A stretch of DNA of 43,967 bases from an uncultured Clostridia bacterium (GTDB taxonomy: Bacteria > Bacillota > Clostridia > Christensenellales > Aristaeellaceae): assembly GCA_946408995.1 (NCBI GenBank), contig CAMJUL010000030.1, positions 1 to 43,967 on the forward strand, in the 5' to 3' direction. Numbering within the stretch: position 1 is the first letter of the stretch; each line of letters begins with the position of its first letter. Under the pieces are notes generated by a model. The model was not told the origin of the DNA. It was given only the letters and a program-made list of their open reading frames with translations, and did no database searches. Positions 8,996-17,368 of this stretch are shown one piece after another. The position numbers and the translations under genes are program-made.

Positions 8996-9334
8996 TCACT
9001 TCATCAGCTTCTGGAGGGTCTCCACCAGTTCGTCCACCGCATCGTCCCTGCCGGCACGGATGTCCCCCGCCACGCAGGAGCGGATATGGTTCCCCAGCAA
9101 GACCCGGTTAAACGCGTTCAGGGCCGCCGTGACCGCCTGGACCTGGATCAGGATCTCCGGGCAGTAGGCGTTCTCCTCCACCATGCGGCGGATCCCCCGG
9201 ACCTGCCCTTCCACCCGGCTGAGGCGGTTCATCAGGTCCCGGTATTCCTTTTCGTCCCGTTCCTTGGTCCTCCCCGCGCAACGCGGACAGTCCCCCGCCT
9301 CCGTAAGCATCGTGTGGGGGTGTTCCTTCTCCAT
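8996..9334 (-). CDS. csoR: Copper-sensing repressor CsoR
   Basis: 112-residue four-helix DNA-binding repressor that leaves DNA when it binds Cu(I). The C-H-C copper ligands are seen as Cys58 (ENAYCPE), His83 and Cys87 (GNHIRSC); the family signature LSRVEGQVRGI sits at 38-48. An extra N-terminal CPRC pair (16-19) is present. GGGGAGG lies 7 bases before the ATG. It is the first gene of the csoR-copA operon and almost certainly represses its own promoter, where a CsoR box lies. Relatives such as RcnR, FrmR or CstR have different ligand sets, so copper is favoured. Confidence 0.95.
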   Translation of the reverse strand: MEKEHPHTMLTEAGDCPRCAGRTKERDEKEYRDLMNRLSRVEGQVRGIRRMVEENAYCPEILIQVQAVTAALNAFNRVLLGNHIRSCVAGDIRAGRDDAVDELVETLQKLMK

Positions 9335-9389
9335 GGACAGCCTCCCCTTCCCTTCGGTCTGTGCCGTTCAGTCCGTCCCGGCACACCCA

Positions 9390-9418
9390 TCATATACCCC
9401 CCGGGGGTATTTGTCAAG
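9390..9418 (-). promoter_or_regulatory. csoR-copA promoter with CsoR operator in the spacer
   Basis: On the minus strand TTGACA (9418-9413), a 17-base spacer and TATGAT (9395-9390) make a near-consensus sigma-A promoter. The spacer holds TACCCCCCGGGGGTA (9396-9410 as read on the + strand), the GC-rich palindrome typical of CsoR boxes. Repressor bound there would block RNA polymerase directly; copper would release it. Confidence 0.93.
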
Positions 9419-9428
9419 GAAACGGCGC

Positions 9429-9464
9429 AAAAAAAGAAGGATCCCGTCTGTAAACGAAATCCTC
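9429..9464 (-). terminator. Weak terminator after the small conserved gene
   Basis: On the minus strand AGGAT and ATCCT (5 bp plus a G-T pair) close a 16-base loop and are followed by TTC and seven T. The stem is short, so read-through into csoR is possible. Confidence 0.4.
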
Positions 9465-9485
9465 CGCTTTGGTCTCAAAGGCGAA

Positions 9486-9716
9486 TTACTTGGCTTCCTG
9501 CCATTCCTTGGCCTTTTCAGGAGACATGCGTTTGATGGTCTCGGTGGGATAGAGGCTCGCTTCCCCGCCAACGCCATACAGGAAGAACTTGCCGCCTTCC
9601 GTTTTGTACAGGCATTCTTCGTATCCGGCGGGATCGCCAAAGGTGCCACAGGTCTTCTTCCCGATCAGTTCGGAAGCCTCGGTATCATAATCCACCTTGC
9701 AGATCGTCTTCTTCAT
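9486..9716 (-). CDS. Small conserved protein of unknown function
   Basis: 76 residues, hydrophilic, no signal peptide or membrane segment. It resembles a set of small Firmicute proteins with the pattern K-x-YDTE near the N-terminus, then GGKFFLYGxGGEAS and a C-terminal tail of the type MSPEKAKEWQE. From memory these are often seen in phage or conjugative-element neighbourhoods, but nothing mobile is visible beside this copy. Three cysteines are present (C6, C23, C35), none in a CxxC pair. AAAGGA lies 11 bases before the ATG. It has its own good promoter and a structured 5' leader, and the weak terminator behind it separates it from csoR. No function is proposed. Confidence 0.7.
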   Translation of the reverse strand: MKKTICKVDYDTEASELIGKKTCGTFGDPAGYEECLYKTEGGKFFLYGVGGEASLYPTETIKRMSPEKAKEWQEAK

Positions 9717-9742
9717 ACGCTGACAATTCCTTTCCAGCTGCC

Positions 9743-9773
9743 GTTCCGTACCGGACGTTTTCGTCCGCGGAAC
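9743..9773 (-). promoter_or_regulatory. Hairpin in the 5' leader of the small conserved gene
   Basis: GTTCCG/CGGAAC (6 bp) and GGACG/CGTCC (5 bp) stack with a small internal loop around an AAAA/TTTT tetraloop. It lies in the roughly 95-base leader between the promoter (9819-9847) and the ATG at 9716, so it may act on the mRNA (stability or translation). No known riboswitch is recognised. Confidence 0.5.
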
Positions 9774-9818
9774 CGCAGAATAATCCGACAGGCCGAGATG
9801 CGGCCTTATCTACCGCTT

Positions 9819-9847
9819 ATCTTAGCACACCCTGCCCAAAAAGACAA
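9819..9847 (-). promoter_or_regulatory. Promoter of the small conserved gene
   Basis: On the minus strand TTGTCT (9847-9842), 17 bases, TAAGAT (9824-9819) with TG one base before the -10. A 5-bp hairpin with following T-rich sequence (9833-9861) overlaps the -35 and may be a weak terminator for the ABC transporter gene, so some read-through is likely. Confidence 0.7.
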
Positions 9848-9934
9848 GGCTTTGAGGCCTTCAAAATGGGTTTTCACGGGGGAACAGGGTCTTTTTTGGG
9901 GTTTTTCAGGCTGTTTTTCCCCGTTTAGCCCCTT

Positions 9935-11761
9935 TCATTCCCCCTTTTGGGCATGGGGATCCCTGAACTGGGTCTCATACAGCCGGGTATACGTCCCGCC
10001 GCGTCCAACCAATTCCTCGTGGGTGCCCCGTTCTGCGATGCGTCCCTCTTCCATCACCAGGATTTCGTCCGCGGCGAGGATCGTGGAGAGCCGGTGGGCG
10101 ATCAAAATGGAGGTCCGCTCCTGGATCAGCGGGTCGATGGCCTCCTGGATCAGGCTCTCGGAAATGGAATCCAGGGCGCTGGTGGCCTCGTCGAAAATCA
10201 GCAGGGCCGGGTCCTTCAGGAGCACCCGGGCAATGGAGATGCGCTGCTTTTCCCCGCCGGACAGCTTCAGCCCCCGGTTCCCCACCAGGGTGTCCAGTCC
10301 CTCGGGCCGGGCGGAGATCATCTCCCAGATGTGGGCGCGTTTGCAGGCGGAGATCATCTCCTCCTCCGTGGCGTCGGGAGCCGCGTACAGGAGATTGTCC
10401 CTGATGGTGCCGTTGAACAGGTAGGTCTCCTGGGTCACCACGCCGATGGCCTGCCGCAGGCTGTTCAGATCCAGTTTCCGCACGTCCTCCCCCTCAAACA
10501 GGACCCTGCCTGCGTCCACGTCCCAAAGCCGGGGAATCAGATTGACCACGGTGCTCTTGCCCGCCCCGGAGGGGCCGACAATGGCGATGGAGCGGCCCTT
10601 CTTCAGGTCAAAGGTCACGTCCCTGAGGATCGGGCGGCCCTCGGTGTAGGAGAAGTCCACATGTTCAAAGCGCACCTCGCCGCTATTTCCGGCGGTCTTG
10701 CGCGCATCGGGCGCGTTCTCGATGTCCGGCTTCCGGTCCAGGTACTCAAAGATCCGGGTAAACATGGCCATGGCGCGGATCCATTCCACCTGCATGTTCA
10801 TCAGGTTGTTCACCGGCCCGTACATCCTCCCAAGTAATGCCACCAGTACCGTGATATCGCCCACGGTCAGCGTGGCGCCCTCCTTCATCATCAGGATGCC
10901 GCCCACCAGGTACAACAGCATGGGCCCGATGGAGGTGAAGGTATGCAGCACCACAAAGAACCACCTTCCGGCCATCCGCTCCTTGATGTTCAGACGGGTG
11001 CGGTTCCCGTTGGCGGTCTTGTAGCGTTCGTACTCGTATTCTTCTCTGCCGAACAGCTTCACCAGCAGCTGGCCGGAGACCGACAGGGTCTCGTTGAGGA
11101 TCCCGTTGATCTCATCGTCGCATTTCTGCGCCTCCCGGGTCAGGGACCAGCGCCGTTTCCCGGCCAGGCGCGTCGGCAGGGTGAACAGCGGCACGATGGC
11201 GATGCCGATCAGGGCCAGCAGGGCGTTCTTGCGGAACATGGCCACGATGGCGATGATCAGGGTGCTCACATTGGTGATCAGGCCCGTGAAGGTGCCGGTG
11301 ATCACGCTTTCCACCCCGCTGATGTCCCCGGTCATCCGGGTGATCAGGTCTCCCTGCTTTTCGGTCAGGAAAAACCGCTGGCTCATCCGTTCCAGATGGC
11401 GGAACATCTGGTTGCGCATGTCATAGGTGATGTGCTGGGCGATCCAGGCGTTCAGATAGCTTTCCGCCACCCCGATCAGGTTGCCCCCCAAAGTCAGCCC
11501 CAGGGACAAAAGGATCAGCTTGACCAGCATCGGAATGGACCGGCCGATCAGGCCCTCGTCGATGATGCGCCCCGTCAGTACCGAAGGGTACATCGAGCAC
11601 AGGGAGGAGATCCCGATGCATAATACCGTCAGGGCCAATTGCTTTTTGTAGGGGGACAGATACCCGAAGATCCGTTTGATCAGTGCGCCGGTCACCTTGG
11701 GGCTGTTCTTTTTTTCCTCCTCGGACATGAACCCCCTGCTCATTCCCCTTCCGCCGTACAT
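9935..11761 (-). CDS. ABC exporter half-transporter (membrane domain fused to ATPase)
   Basis: 608 residues: six predicted transmembrane helices in the first half (type IV exporter fold) and a nucleotide-binding domain in the second with Walker A GPSGAGKST, signature LSGGEKQRIS, Walker B LLIFDEATSALD and the H-loop AHRLST. It belongs to the MsbA/BmrA-like multidrug and lipid exporters and should work as a dimer in the membrane; the substrate cannot be read. The start at 11761 is favoured because GAGGAG lies 9 bases upstream and overlaps the stop codon of the small membrane protein gene (TGAGGAG), a translational coupling arrangement; an upstream ATG at 11791 lacks a ribosome site. As the pair has only one half-transporter, a homodimer is likely. 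Confidence 0.93.
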   Translation of the reverse strand: MYGGRGMSRGFMSEEEKKNSPKVTGALIKRIFGYLSPYKKQLALTVLCIGISSLCSMYPSVLTGRIIDEGLIGRSIPMLVKLILLSLGLTLGGNLIGVAESYLNAWIAQHITYDMRNQMFRHLERMSQRFFLTEKQGDLITRMTGDISGVESVITGTFTGLITNVSTLIIAIVAMFRKNALLALIGIAIVPLFTLPTRLAGKRRWSLTREAQKCDDEINGILNETLSVSGQLLVKLFGREEYEYERYKTANGNRTRLNIKERMAGRWFFVVLHTFTSIGPMLLYLVGGILMMKEGATLTVGDITVLVALLGRMYGPVNNLMNMQVEWIRAMAMFTRIFEYLDRKPDIENAPDARKTAGNSGEVRFEHVDFSYTEGRPILRDVTFDLKKGRSIAIVGPSGAGKSTVVNLIPRLWDVDAGRVLFEGEDVRKLDLNSLRQAIGVVTQETYLFNGTIRDNLLYAAPDATEEEMISACKRAHIWEMISARPEGLDTLVGNRGLKLSGGEKQRISIARVLLKDPALLIFDEATSALDSISESLIQEAIDPLIQERTSILIAHRLSTILAADEILVMEEGRIAERGTHEELVGRGGTYTRLYETQFRDPHAQKGE

Positions 11762-11774
11762 ACGTTCACGCTCC

Positions 11775-12098
11775 TCATGTTTTATCTTCATACTTCCGGA
11801 GGATCCTCTGGTAGGCGACCATCATCCCGATGACCAGGGCCACCGAACCGAAGATGCTCCACAGAAAGGCCGGGGAATTCTTTTTCCGCGTCAGCAGCGG
11901 GATCCCCAGCAATTCAAACAGGAACGCTGAAACAACCCACAGAACGGCCACCGCCCGGTTGTACTTCCCGGTATCCCGGACCTTGGGCGGCTTTATCCCC
12001 GCATAAAAGCCCGCCGCTTCCTTGGATCTCCAGGCGCCGATCCCAATGAAAAGGAACACAAGCGCCACGGCAGTCCAGATCCCAAAGCCAATCCACAT
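11775..12098 (-). CDS. Small three-helix membrane protein, unknown
   Basis: 107 residues with three hydrophobic stretches (about 3-21, 49-67, 78-95) and a basic, proline-containing loop (GIKPPKVRDTGKYNRA) after the first. This layout is common among Clostridial small membrane proteins encoded beside transporters, but no named family is recognised with confidence. The start at 12098 is preceded by AAAGGGGAA; a longer frame to 12146 lacks a better site. Its stop codon overlaps the ribosome site of the ABC exporter gene, so the two are probably made together and may interact. It has a consensus promoter 190 bases upstream and thus a long 5' leader. Confidence 0.75.
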   Translation of the reverse strand: MWIGFGIWTAVALVFLFIGIGAWRSKEAAGFYAGIKPPKVRDTGKYNRAVAVLWVVSAFLFELLGIPLLTRKKNSPAFLWSIFGSVALVIGMMVAYQRILRKYEDKT

Positions 12099-12164
12099 AT
12101 GCTTTTCCCCTTTCTCCCGCTGCAGGCGTTCCCGTTCCCCTCCCACGGGGAAGCCCCCCGGATC

Positions 12165-12248
12165 TCATTGCTTCCACAGGCGCACCCGCAGGCTTTGTCT
12201 GCCGGGAGGCCTCAGAGATACGGCCGCCGCTTTGTCTGTTTTTTTCAC
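12165..12248 (-). CDS. Possible 27-residue leader ORF upstream of the ABC operon
   Basis: Within the 185-base leader (12099-12283) a GTG at 12248, preceded by GGAAGGG 3 bases away, opens a 27-codon frame ending with TGA at 12165. The peptide is basic and begins VKKTDKAAA. Closer to the gene, TTCCCC/GGGGAA forms a hairpin (about 12134-12150). An attenuator-like role is possible, but chance is not excluded. Confidence 0.25.
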   Translation of the reverse strand: MKKTDKAAAVSLRPPGRQSLRVRLWKQ

Positions 12249-12289
12249 GAACCCTTCCCCCGCTTTCCTGTATTCGTTTCTTGTATTTT

Positions 12290-12318
12290 ATTATAGCTTT
12301 TCTTCCCGAAACAGACAA
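12290..12318 (-). promoter_or_regulatory. Promoter of the membrane protein-ABC exporter operon
   Basis: On the minus strand TTGTCT (12318-12313), exactly 17 bases, then a perfect TATAAT (12295-12290). The nearest gene start is 190 bases downstream, leaving a long leader. Confidence 0.88.
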
Positions 12319-12365
12319 GCCGGTTCTGTTTACTTTTTGTTTGTTTTTTTACCTGGCCGGCGCGT

Positions 12366-12407
12366 AAAAACAGCCCCTTTCCGTCCCGAAGGGACCGAAA
12401 GGGGCTG
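12366..12407 (-). terminator. Strong terminator after secY, end of the S10-spc block
   Basis: On the minus strand a 17-bp stem (11 bp, one C-C type mismatch, 5 bp) with a short TTC loop is followed by five T. It starts 55 bases past the secY stop and closes the 22-gene ribosomal protein block. Confidence 0.93.
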
Positions 12408-12462
12408 AATGCCTTTTTTGTTTTCCGCCCTGGATTCAGGGCGCTTTGGGCCTGTTCTCCGA

Positions 12463-13731
12463 TTACTGGAGGAAGCCCTTGTAATGCCTCATGGTCAGCT
12501 GCGCTTCCACCTGCTGCATGCTTTCCAGGGCCACCGACACGGCGATCAGGATGGACGACGCGCCGAAGGGGATCTGGACAGAACGCCAAACCGTCAGGAG
12601 GGAGGGGACCGTGGACAGGATGGCCAGGAAGATGGCCGCGAACAGGGTCAGACGGTTGGAGGTCCTGCTGAGGAAATCCACCGTGGGCTGGCCGGTACGG
12701 ATACCGGGGATGTGACCGCCCTGCTGCTGGACATTCTTGGCGATGTCCTGAGGATTAAAGGTAATGGCCGTGTAGAAGTAGGCGAAGGCGACGATCAGCA
12801 GCGCGCAAAGGAGCATGTAGCCCCAGGTGTACTGATTCATGTTGGCGCTCCACCACTGGTACGCGCCGGAATGGGTCCCTAACATGGCCAGGATCGTTCC
12901 GGGGAAAGCCATGAAGGAATAGGCGAAGATCAGGGGCAGCACGCCCACCGCCAGCACTTTCAGCGGGATGTGGGTGCTCTGGCCGCCGTACATCTTCCTG
13001 CCCACCACGCGCTTGGCGTACTGGACCGGGACGCGGCGCTCGCCGCGATCCACGAAGGTAACCACCGCAACGATCACCAGCGTGGTCAGAAGGATCACGA
13101 TCAGGTTGCCAATGGCGCCCGGGATGTTGTTGAAGACGTTGCTCACGGCGTTGACGATGCCGTTGAACAGGTTGGAGATGATGCCGGCGAAGATCAGCAG
13201 GGAGATGCCGTTGCCGATGCCGTTCTTGGTGATCCTCTCGCCGATCCACATGGCCAGGGCGGTGCCGCCCGCCATGGTGATGCCCACGGTCAGATAACCG
13301 AAGAAGTTCCGATAGTCGCTCTTGAGGCCGTTCAGACCGGCGATGATGCCGATGGCCTGCAGGGCGGCCAGGACCACGGTGGAGTAACGGGTGATCTTGT
13401 TGATCTTCTTGCGGCCTTCCTCACCGCCGTCCTTCTGCAGCCGCTCCAGGGCGGGGATCGCCACGGTGAGCAGCTGCATGATGATGCTGGCGTTGATGTA
13501 AGGCGTGATGCCCATGGCCATGATGGTCATCTGGCTGAACTGGTTACCGGTCATCATGTTGACCAGGCCCAGCGCATCATAGGTGGCCATGGAGGACTGG
13601 ATCTGGGCCAGATCGATCCCGGGGACCGGGACGACGCCCACGAGGCGGAACAGAAGGAGCATGAGGAACGTATAAATCAGCTTTTTGCGCAGTTCGGGAA
13701 CGCGCCAGGCATTTCTTAACGTTTCAAGCAC
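12463..13731 (-). CDS. secY: Preprotein translocase channel subunit SecY
   Basis: 422 residues with ten hydrophobic segments, the central pore of the Sec translocon that passes unfolded proteins through, or into, the membrane with SecE, SecG and SecA. Family marks include PVPGID in the first periplasmic part, TPYINASIIMQLL in helix 2 and GGHIPGIRTGQPT in the large cytoplasmic loop before helix 9. The start is a GTG at 13731, one base after the TAA of rplO, with GAGGTG inside the end of rplO as ribosome site, so translation is coupled. It is the last gene of the block: a terminator follows, whereas adk, map and infA usually come next in Firmicutes. Confidence 0.97.
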   Translation of the reverse strand: MLETLRNAWRVPELRKKLIYTFLMLLLFRLVGVVPVPGIDLAQIQSSMATYDALGLVNMMTGNQFSQMTIMAMGITPYINASIIMQLLTVAIPALERLQKDGGEEGRKKINKITRYSTVVLAALQAIGIIAGLNGLKSDYRNFFGYLTVGITMAGGTALAMWIGERITKNGIGNGISLLIFAGIISNLFNGIVNAVSNVFNNIPGAIGNLIVILLTTLVIVAVVTFVDRGERRVPVQYAKRVVGRKMYGGQSTHIPLKVLAVGVLPLIFAYSFMAFPGTILAMLGTHSGAYQWWSANMNQYTWGYMLLCALLIVAFAYFYTAITFNPQDIAKNVQQQGGHIPGIRTGQPTVDFLSRTSNRLTLFAAIFLAILSTVPSLLTVWRSVQIPFGASSILIAVSVALESMQQVEAQLTMRHYKGFLQ

Positions 13732-13732
13732 C

Positions 13733-14173
13733 TTACTTCACCTCGACTTTCCCGCCGACCGCCTCGATCTTCTCCTTTGCAGACGCAGTAACCTTGTCAA
13801 CGTTCACGGTCAATTTTTTGGTCAGCTCGCCGCCGCCGAGGATTTTGACGCCGTCCAGGACTTCCTTGATCAGGCCGCAGTTCTTGAGGACCTCGGCCGT
13901 TACGACCGTGCCCTCATCCAGCTTGTCCAAAGCGGAAACATTCACGATGGCGTATTCCTTGCGGAAGACATTGGTGAAGCCGCGCTTGGGCAGACGGCGG
14001 GTCAAAGGCATCTGACCGCCTTCGAATCCGGGGCGTTTCCCGCCGCCGGAGCGGGCTTTGGCGCCCTTGTGGCCTTTGCCGGAGGTTTTGCCCAATCCGG
14101 ATCCTACGCCCCGTCCGAGGCGCTTCGGTGCGGTCGTAGAGCCGACCGCAGGCTGCAGCTCGTGCAGTTTCAT
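13733..14173 (-). CDS. rplO: 50S ribosomal protein L15
   Basis: 146 residues; the N-terminal MKLHELQP and the [24 protein letters not shown] glycine-rich arm (abridged here) are diagnostic for L15, which helps assemble the large subunit. AGGAG lies 10 bases before the ATG at 14173; a longer upstream frame is not needed. Order rpmD-rplO-secY as in most bacteria. Confidence 0.97.
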   Translation of the reverse strand: MKLHELQPAVGSTTAPKRLGRGVGSGLGKTSGKGHKGAKARSGGGKRPGFEGGQMPLTRRLPKRGFTNVFRKEYAIVNVSALDKLDEGTVVTAEVLKNCGLIKEVLDGVKILGGGELTKKLTVNVDKVTASAKEKIEAVGGKVEVK

Positions 14174-14189
14174 GGTAGCCACTCTCCTA

Positions 14190-14372
14190 TCACTCGTTGA
14201 TTTCTTCAACCTTTACCATATGCTTCACCGCAAAGATCTGGCCGCGCACGCAGGGGTTGTCCTCATGGATGACGCTCTGGCCGATCTTGCGAAGGCCCAG
14301 GGCCTTCACGGTGTCGATATGCTTCTGAAGGCTGGAAATAGGAGACTTGACCAGGGTGATCTTCAGTTTCAT
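14190..14372 (-). CDS. rpmD: 50S ribosomal protein L30
   Basis: 60 residues, the usual bacterial size. [12 protein letters not shown] and the [11 protein letters not shown] segment identify L30. GAGGAGG is 8 bases before the ATG at 14372, which excludes the longer open frame. Lies 13 bases after rpsE and 16 before rplO. Confidence 0.96.
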   Translation of the reverse strand: MKLKITLVKSPISSLQKHIDTVKALGLRKIGQSVIHEDNPCVRGQIFAVKHMVKVEEINE

Positions 14373-14385
14373 ATTTCTTGCCTCC

Positions 14386-14892
14386 TCAGTCCAGAATTTC
14401 TTCCACCGTCTTGCCGCGCATCTGGGCGACCTGCTCCGCGCTGCGGAGGTTGGCAAGCCCATCCAGGGTGGCCTTCACGGTGTTGATGCGGTTGGAGGTA
14501 CCAAAGGTCTTGGTACGGATATCCTTGATGCCCGCCAGCTCCAGAACGGCGCGGGCGCCGCCGCCGGCGATAACGCCGCTGCCTTCTTCAGCGGGGAGAA
14601 GGACGACCTTGGCGGTGCCGAAATGACCGTCAATAGCGTGGGGGATGCTGGTCCCCTTCATGGGCACGTTGATCAGATGCTTCTTGGCGGCCTCAGAACC
14701 CTTGCGGATGGCTTCCGGAACTTCCTTGGCCTTGCCGATGGCGGCGCCTACGCGGCCCTTCTCGTCGCCCACGACGACCAGCGCCGCGAAGCGGAAGTTT
14801 TTACCGCCCTTGACAACCTTGGTAACACGGTTGAGCGCTACCAGATGCTCTTTGAATTCGCTTACAGGCTCTTCTCTGTCTCTGCGTTGCAT
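14386..14892 (-). CDS. rpsE: 30S ribosomal protein S5
   Basis: 168 residues. The double-stranded RNA-binding part [18 protein letters not shown] and the [14 protein letters not shown]-like helix identify S5, which contacts the mRNA entry channel and affects decoding accuracy. GGGAGGAA precedes the ATG by 7 bases. Confidence 0.97.
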   Translation of the reverse strand: MQRRDREEPVSEFKEHLVALNRVTKVVKGGKNFRFAALVVVGDEKGRVGAAIGKAKEVPEAIRKGSEAAKKHLINVPMKGTSIPHAIDGHFGTAKVVLLPAEEGSGVIAGGGARAVLELAGIKDIRTKTFGTSNRINTVKATLDGLANLRSAEQVAQMRGKTVEEILD

Positions 14893-14907
14893 GCGTTCAT
14901 TCCTCCC

Positions 14908-15276
14908 TTAGAAGTTGAGGCCGGCTTCCCGCGCAGCGGCAGCCAGAGCGGCCACGCGCCCTGTGTACACATACCCGCCGCGGTCGAAAACCACGTCTTT
15001 GATTCCGGCGTTAATCGCACGCTCGGCAACCAGTTTGCCCACCAGCTTGGCGGCTCCGGACTTGTCCACTTCTTCCAGCTGGCCCTTGATGGCGGGGTCC
15101 AGGGTGGAAGCGGAAACCAGGGTGATGCCCTTGGTGTCATCGATCACCTGGGCATAGATGGATTTGTTGCTGCGGTATACGCACAGACGCGGCATTTCGG
15201 GGGTGCCGCTGATCTTTTTGCGCACACGGGCGTGACGGATCACGCGCACTTCATTACGGTCGCGCTTTTTGAACAT
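14908..15276 (-). CDS. rplR: 50S ribosomal protein L18
   Basis: 122 residues; [20 protein letters not shown] and the ending [24 protein letters not shown] are L18 marks. It binds 5S rRNA with L5 and L25-type partners. Normal place between rplF and rpsE. Confidence 0.97.
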   Translation of the reverse strand: MFKKRDRNEVRVIRHARVRKKISGTPEMPRLCVYRSNKSIYAQVIDDTKGITLVSASTLDPAIKGQLEEVDKSGAAKLVGKLVAERAINAGIKDVVFDRGGYVYTGRVAALAAAAREAGLNF

Positions 15277-15294
15277 ATGCGTTCACTCCCTTTC

Positions 15295-15837
15295 TTACTT
15301 CTTACCGGCCTTGCCTTCCTTGCGGCGGATCTTTTCACCTTCGTACTTGATGCCTTTGCCCAGATAAGGCTCGGGCTTCCGGATGGCGCGGATGTCTGCC
15401 GCCAGGTTCCCGACCTGCTGCTTGTTGATGCCGTGAATGACGATCTTGGTCTGCACGGGCGTCTCGAAGGTGATGTTCTCGGGAGCGGTCAGGATGACGG
15501 GATGAGAGAAACCGATGGCGATGTTGAGCTTTTTGCCGTTTTCTTCGGCGGCGGCGCGGTAACCGGTGCCGACCATCTCCAGGGTCTTGGAGAAGCCCTC
15601 GGTCACGCCGACGACCATGTTGTGGACCAGCGCCCGGTACAGGCCGTGGATGGCGCCGTTCTTTTCATCGTCGATGTTCAGGCTCAGCTCGTTGTCGTTC
15701 ATGTTCATTTTGACGCGGGGATCCACCTGCTGCTGCAGCGTGCCCTTGGGCCCAGTGACGGTGACCAGGTTGTTGTCATCGACCTCAACCTTCACGCCTG
15801 CAGGAACAGAGATCGGACGTTTTCCGATACGAGACAT
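15295..15837 (-). CDS. rplF: 50S ribosomal protein L6
   Basis: 180 residues with the MSRIGKRPISVPAGV start and the KPEPYLGKGIKYEGEKIRRKEGK C-terminal signature of L6 (two similar RNA-binding domains near the factor-binding site). Preceded by AGGAGG-type sequence. Confidence 0.97.
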   Translation of the reverse strand: MSRIGKRPISVPAGVKVEVDDNNLVTVTGPKGTLQQQVDPRVKMNMNDNELSLNIDDEKNGAIHGLYRALVHNMVVGVTEGFSKTLEMVGTGYRAAAEENGKKLNIAIGFSHPVILTAPENITFETPVQTKIVIHGINKQQVGNLAADIRAIRKPEPYLGKGIKYEGEKIRRKEGKAGKK

Positions 15838-15862
15838 AATTTCTTCCTCCTAGCGTTTTAGG

Positions 15863-16261
15863 TTACCAGACGTAGCAGAGCACTTCACCGCCGACCTTGG
15901 CCTTGCGGGCCGCGCGGTCGGTCATGATGCCGCGGTTGGTGGATACGATGGCGATGCCGAGACCGCCAAGCACCCTGGGCAGTTCCTCGCAGGCCGCGTA
16001 CACGCGCAGACCGGGCTTGGAGATCCTGCGCAGGCCCCTGATGACAGGCTGCTTTTTATCAAGATACTTCAGGGCGATCTTGATCACGGGATAACCTTCT
16101 TCAGTAACACAATCTACCGACTTTACATAACCCTCGTCCAACAGGATCTTAGCGATCGCTTTCTTCGTGTTGGAGGCGGGGATCGTCACGACATCGTGAC
16201 GCGCCACCTGCGCATTGCGGATGCGGGTGAGCATATCGGCAATGGGATCATTGACAAGCAT
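15863..16261 (-). CDS. rpsH: 30S ribosomal protein S8
   Basis: 132 residues; [14 protein letters not shown] at the start and [26 protein letters not shown] at the end (abridged motif: GIMTDRxAR) identify S8, a central-domain 16S rRNA binder. In E. coli S8 also represses its own operon; no such site can be judged here. Confidence 0.97.
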   Translation of the reverse strand: MLVNDPIADMLTRIRNAQVARHDVVTIPASNTKKAIAKILLDEGYVKSVDCVTEEGYPVIKIALKYLDKKQPVIRGLRRISKPGLRVYAACEELPRVLGGLGIAIVSTNRGIMTDRAARKAKVGGEVLCYVW

Positions 16262-16280
16262 GATGCAACCTCCTTAATAC

Positions 16281-16466
16281 TTACCAGCTCGCTTTGCGAA
16301 CACCGGGGATCTGTCCTTTGTATGCAAGTTCCCTGAAGCAGATACGGCAGACGCCGTAGCGGCGGAGCACAGAGTGCGGACGGCCGCAGAGCGTGCAGCG
16401 GGTATAAGCGCGGGTGGAGAACTTCGCAGGACGGGACTGACGGATTTTCTGACTGGTCTTTGCCAT
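16281..16466 (-). CDS. rpsN: 30S ribosomal protein S14, zinc-ribbon (type Z)
   Basis: 61 residues, the short zinc-binding form: [20 protein letters not shown] provides the CxxC-x12-CxxC ligands. Firmicutes often hold a second, zinc-free S14 elsewhere under zinc control; none is in this window. Place between rplE and rpsH is normal. Confidence 0.97.
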   Translation of the reverse strand: MAKTSQKIRQSRPAKFSTRAYTRCTLCGRPHSVLRRYGVCRICFRELAYKGQIPGVRKASW

Positions 16467-16480
16467 GTTCTTATCCTCCC

Positions 16481-17023
16481 TTAACGCGCGAACGGCATGC
16501 CGAGCAGGGCCAGGAGTTCCTTGGCTTCCTCATCGGTCTTGGCCGTAGTCACAAAAATCATTTCCATGCCGCGGATCTTTTCCACCTTGTCGTATTCGAT
16601 TTCGGGGAAGATCAGCTGCTCACGGACGCCCAGGGCGTAGTTGCCGCGGCCGTCGAAGGCCTTGGTGGACACGCCGCTGAAGTCGCGCACCCTGGGAAGG
16701 GCGATGGAGACCAGCTTGTCCATGAATTCTTCCATGCGGGCGCCGCGCAGGGTCACCTTGGCGCCGACGTTCATGCCCTCACGAACCTTGAAGTTCGCGA
16801 TGGACTTCTTGGCCTTGGTCACCAGGGGCTTCTGGCCGGAGATCTGGCTCAGTTCCGCCACGGCGGTCTCAAAGGCCTTCGCGTTGTCCTTGCAGTCGCC
16901 AAGACCAATGTTGATGATGATCTTTTCCAGGCGCGGGATCTGCATGACGTTTTTGTAGCCGAATTTCTGCTGCAAGGCAGGCACAGCTTCGGCCAGATAC
17001 TTTTCTTTAATCCGGGTAGCCAT
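16481..17023 (-). CDS. rplE: 50S ribosomal protein L5
   Basis: 180 residues; [18 protein letters not shown] and the [18 protein letters not shown] segment are diagnostic for L5, which ties 5S rRNA to the large subunit and touches the P-site tRNA. Confidence 0.97.
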   Translation of the reverse strand: MATRIKEKYLAEAVPALQQKFGYKNVMQIPRLEKIIINIGLGDCKDNAKAFETAVAELSQISGQKPLVTKAKKSIANFKVREGMNVGAKVTLRGARMEEFMDKLVSIALPRVRDFSGVSTKAFDGRGNYALGVREQLIFPEIEYDKVEKIRGMEMIFVTTAKTDEEAKELLALLGMPFAR

Positions 17024-17041
17024 GAAGATGTGTCCTCCTTA

Positions 17042-17353
17042 TCAATCGATCAGCGCGCCGCACTTTTTGCACACGCGCACCTTTTTGCCGTCATCGTTCA
17101 CCTTGTGGGCAACGCGGGTGGCCTTGCCGCACTTTTTGCACACCAGCATGACGTTGCTGGCGTCGATGTAGGCTTCCTTGTGGATGATGCCGCCCGGCTG
17201 TCCCTGGGCCGCCGCCTTCTGGTGCTTGGTCACCATGGCGACACCCTCAACGGTGATCTTTCCGTCCTTGGGCCTCACAGAGGTCACCTGACCCTGCTTG
17301 CCCTTGTCCTTGCCGGAGATGACAACGACGGTATCCTTGGATTTAACGACCAT
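17042..17353 (-). CDS. rplX: 50S ribosomal protein L24 with two CxxC pairs
   Basis: 103 residues. The KOW part VVVISGKDKGKQGQV marks L24, an assembly initiator. The C-terminus carries CKKCGK and VCKKCG, a likely zinc ribbon, a form found in many Clostridia. Normal order rplN-rplX-rplE. Confidence 0.97.
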   Translation of the reverse strand: MVVKSKDTVVVISGKDKGKQGQVTSVRPKDGKITVEGVAMVTKHQKAAAQGQPGGIIHKEAYIDASNVMLVCKKCGKATRVAHKVNDDGKKVRVCKKCGALID

Positions 17354-17368
17354 TTTGCATTGTCCTCC

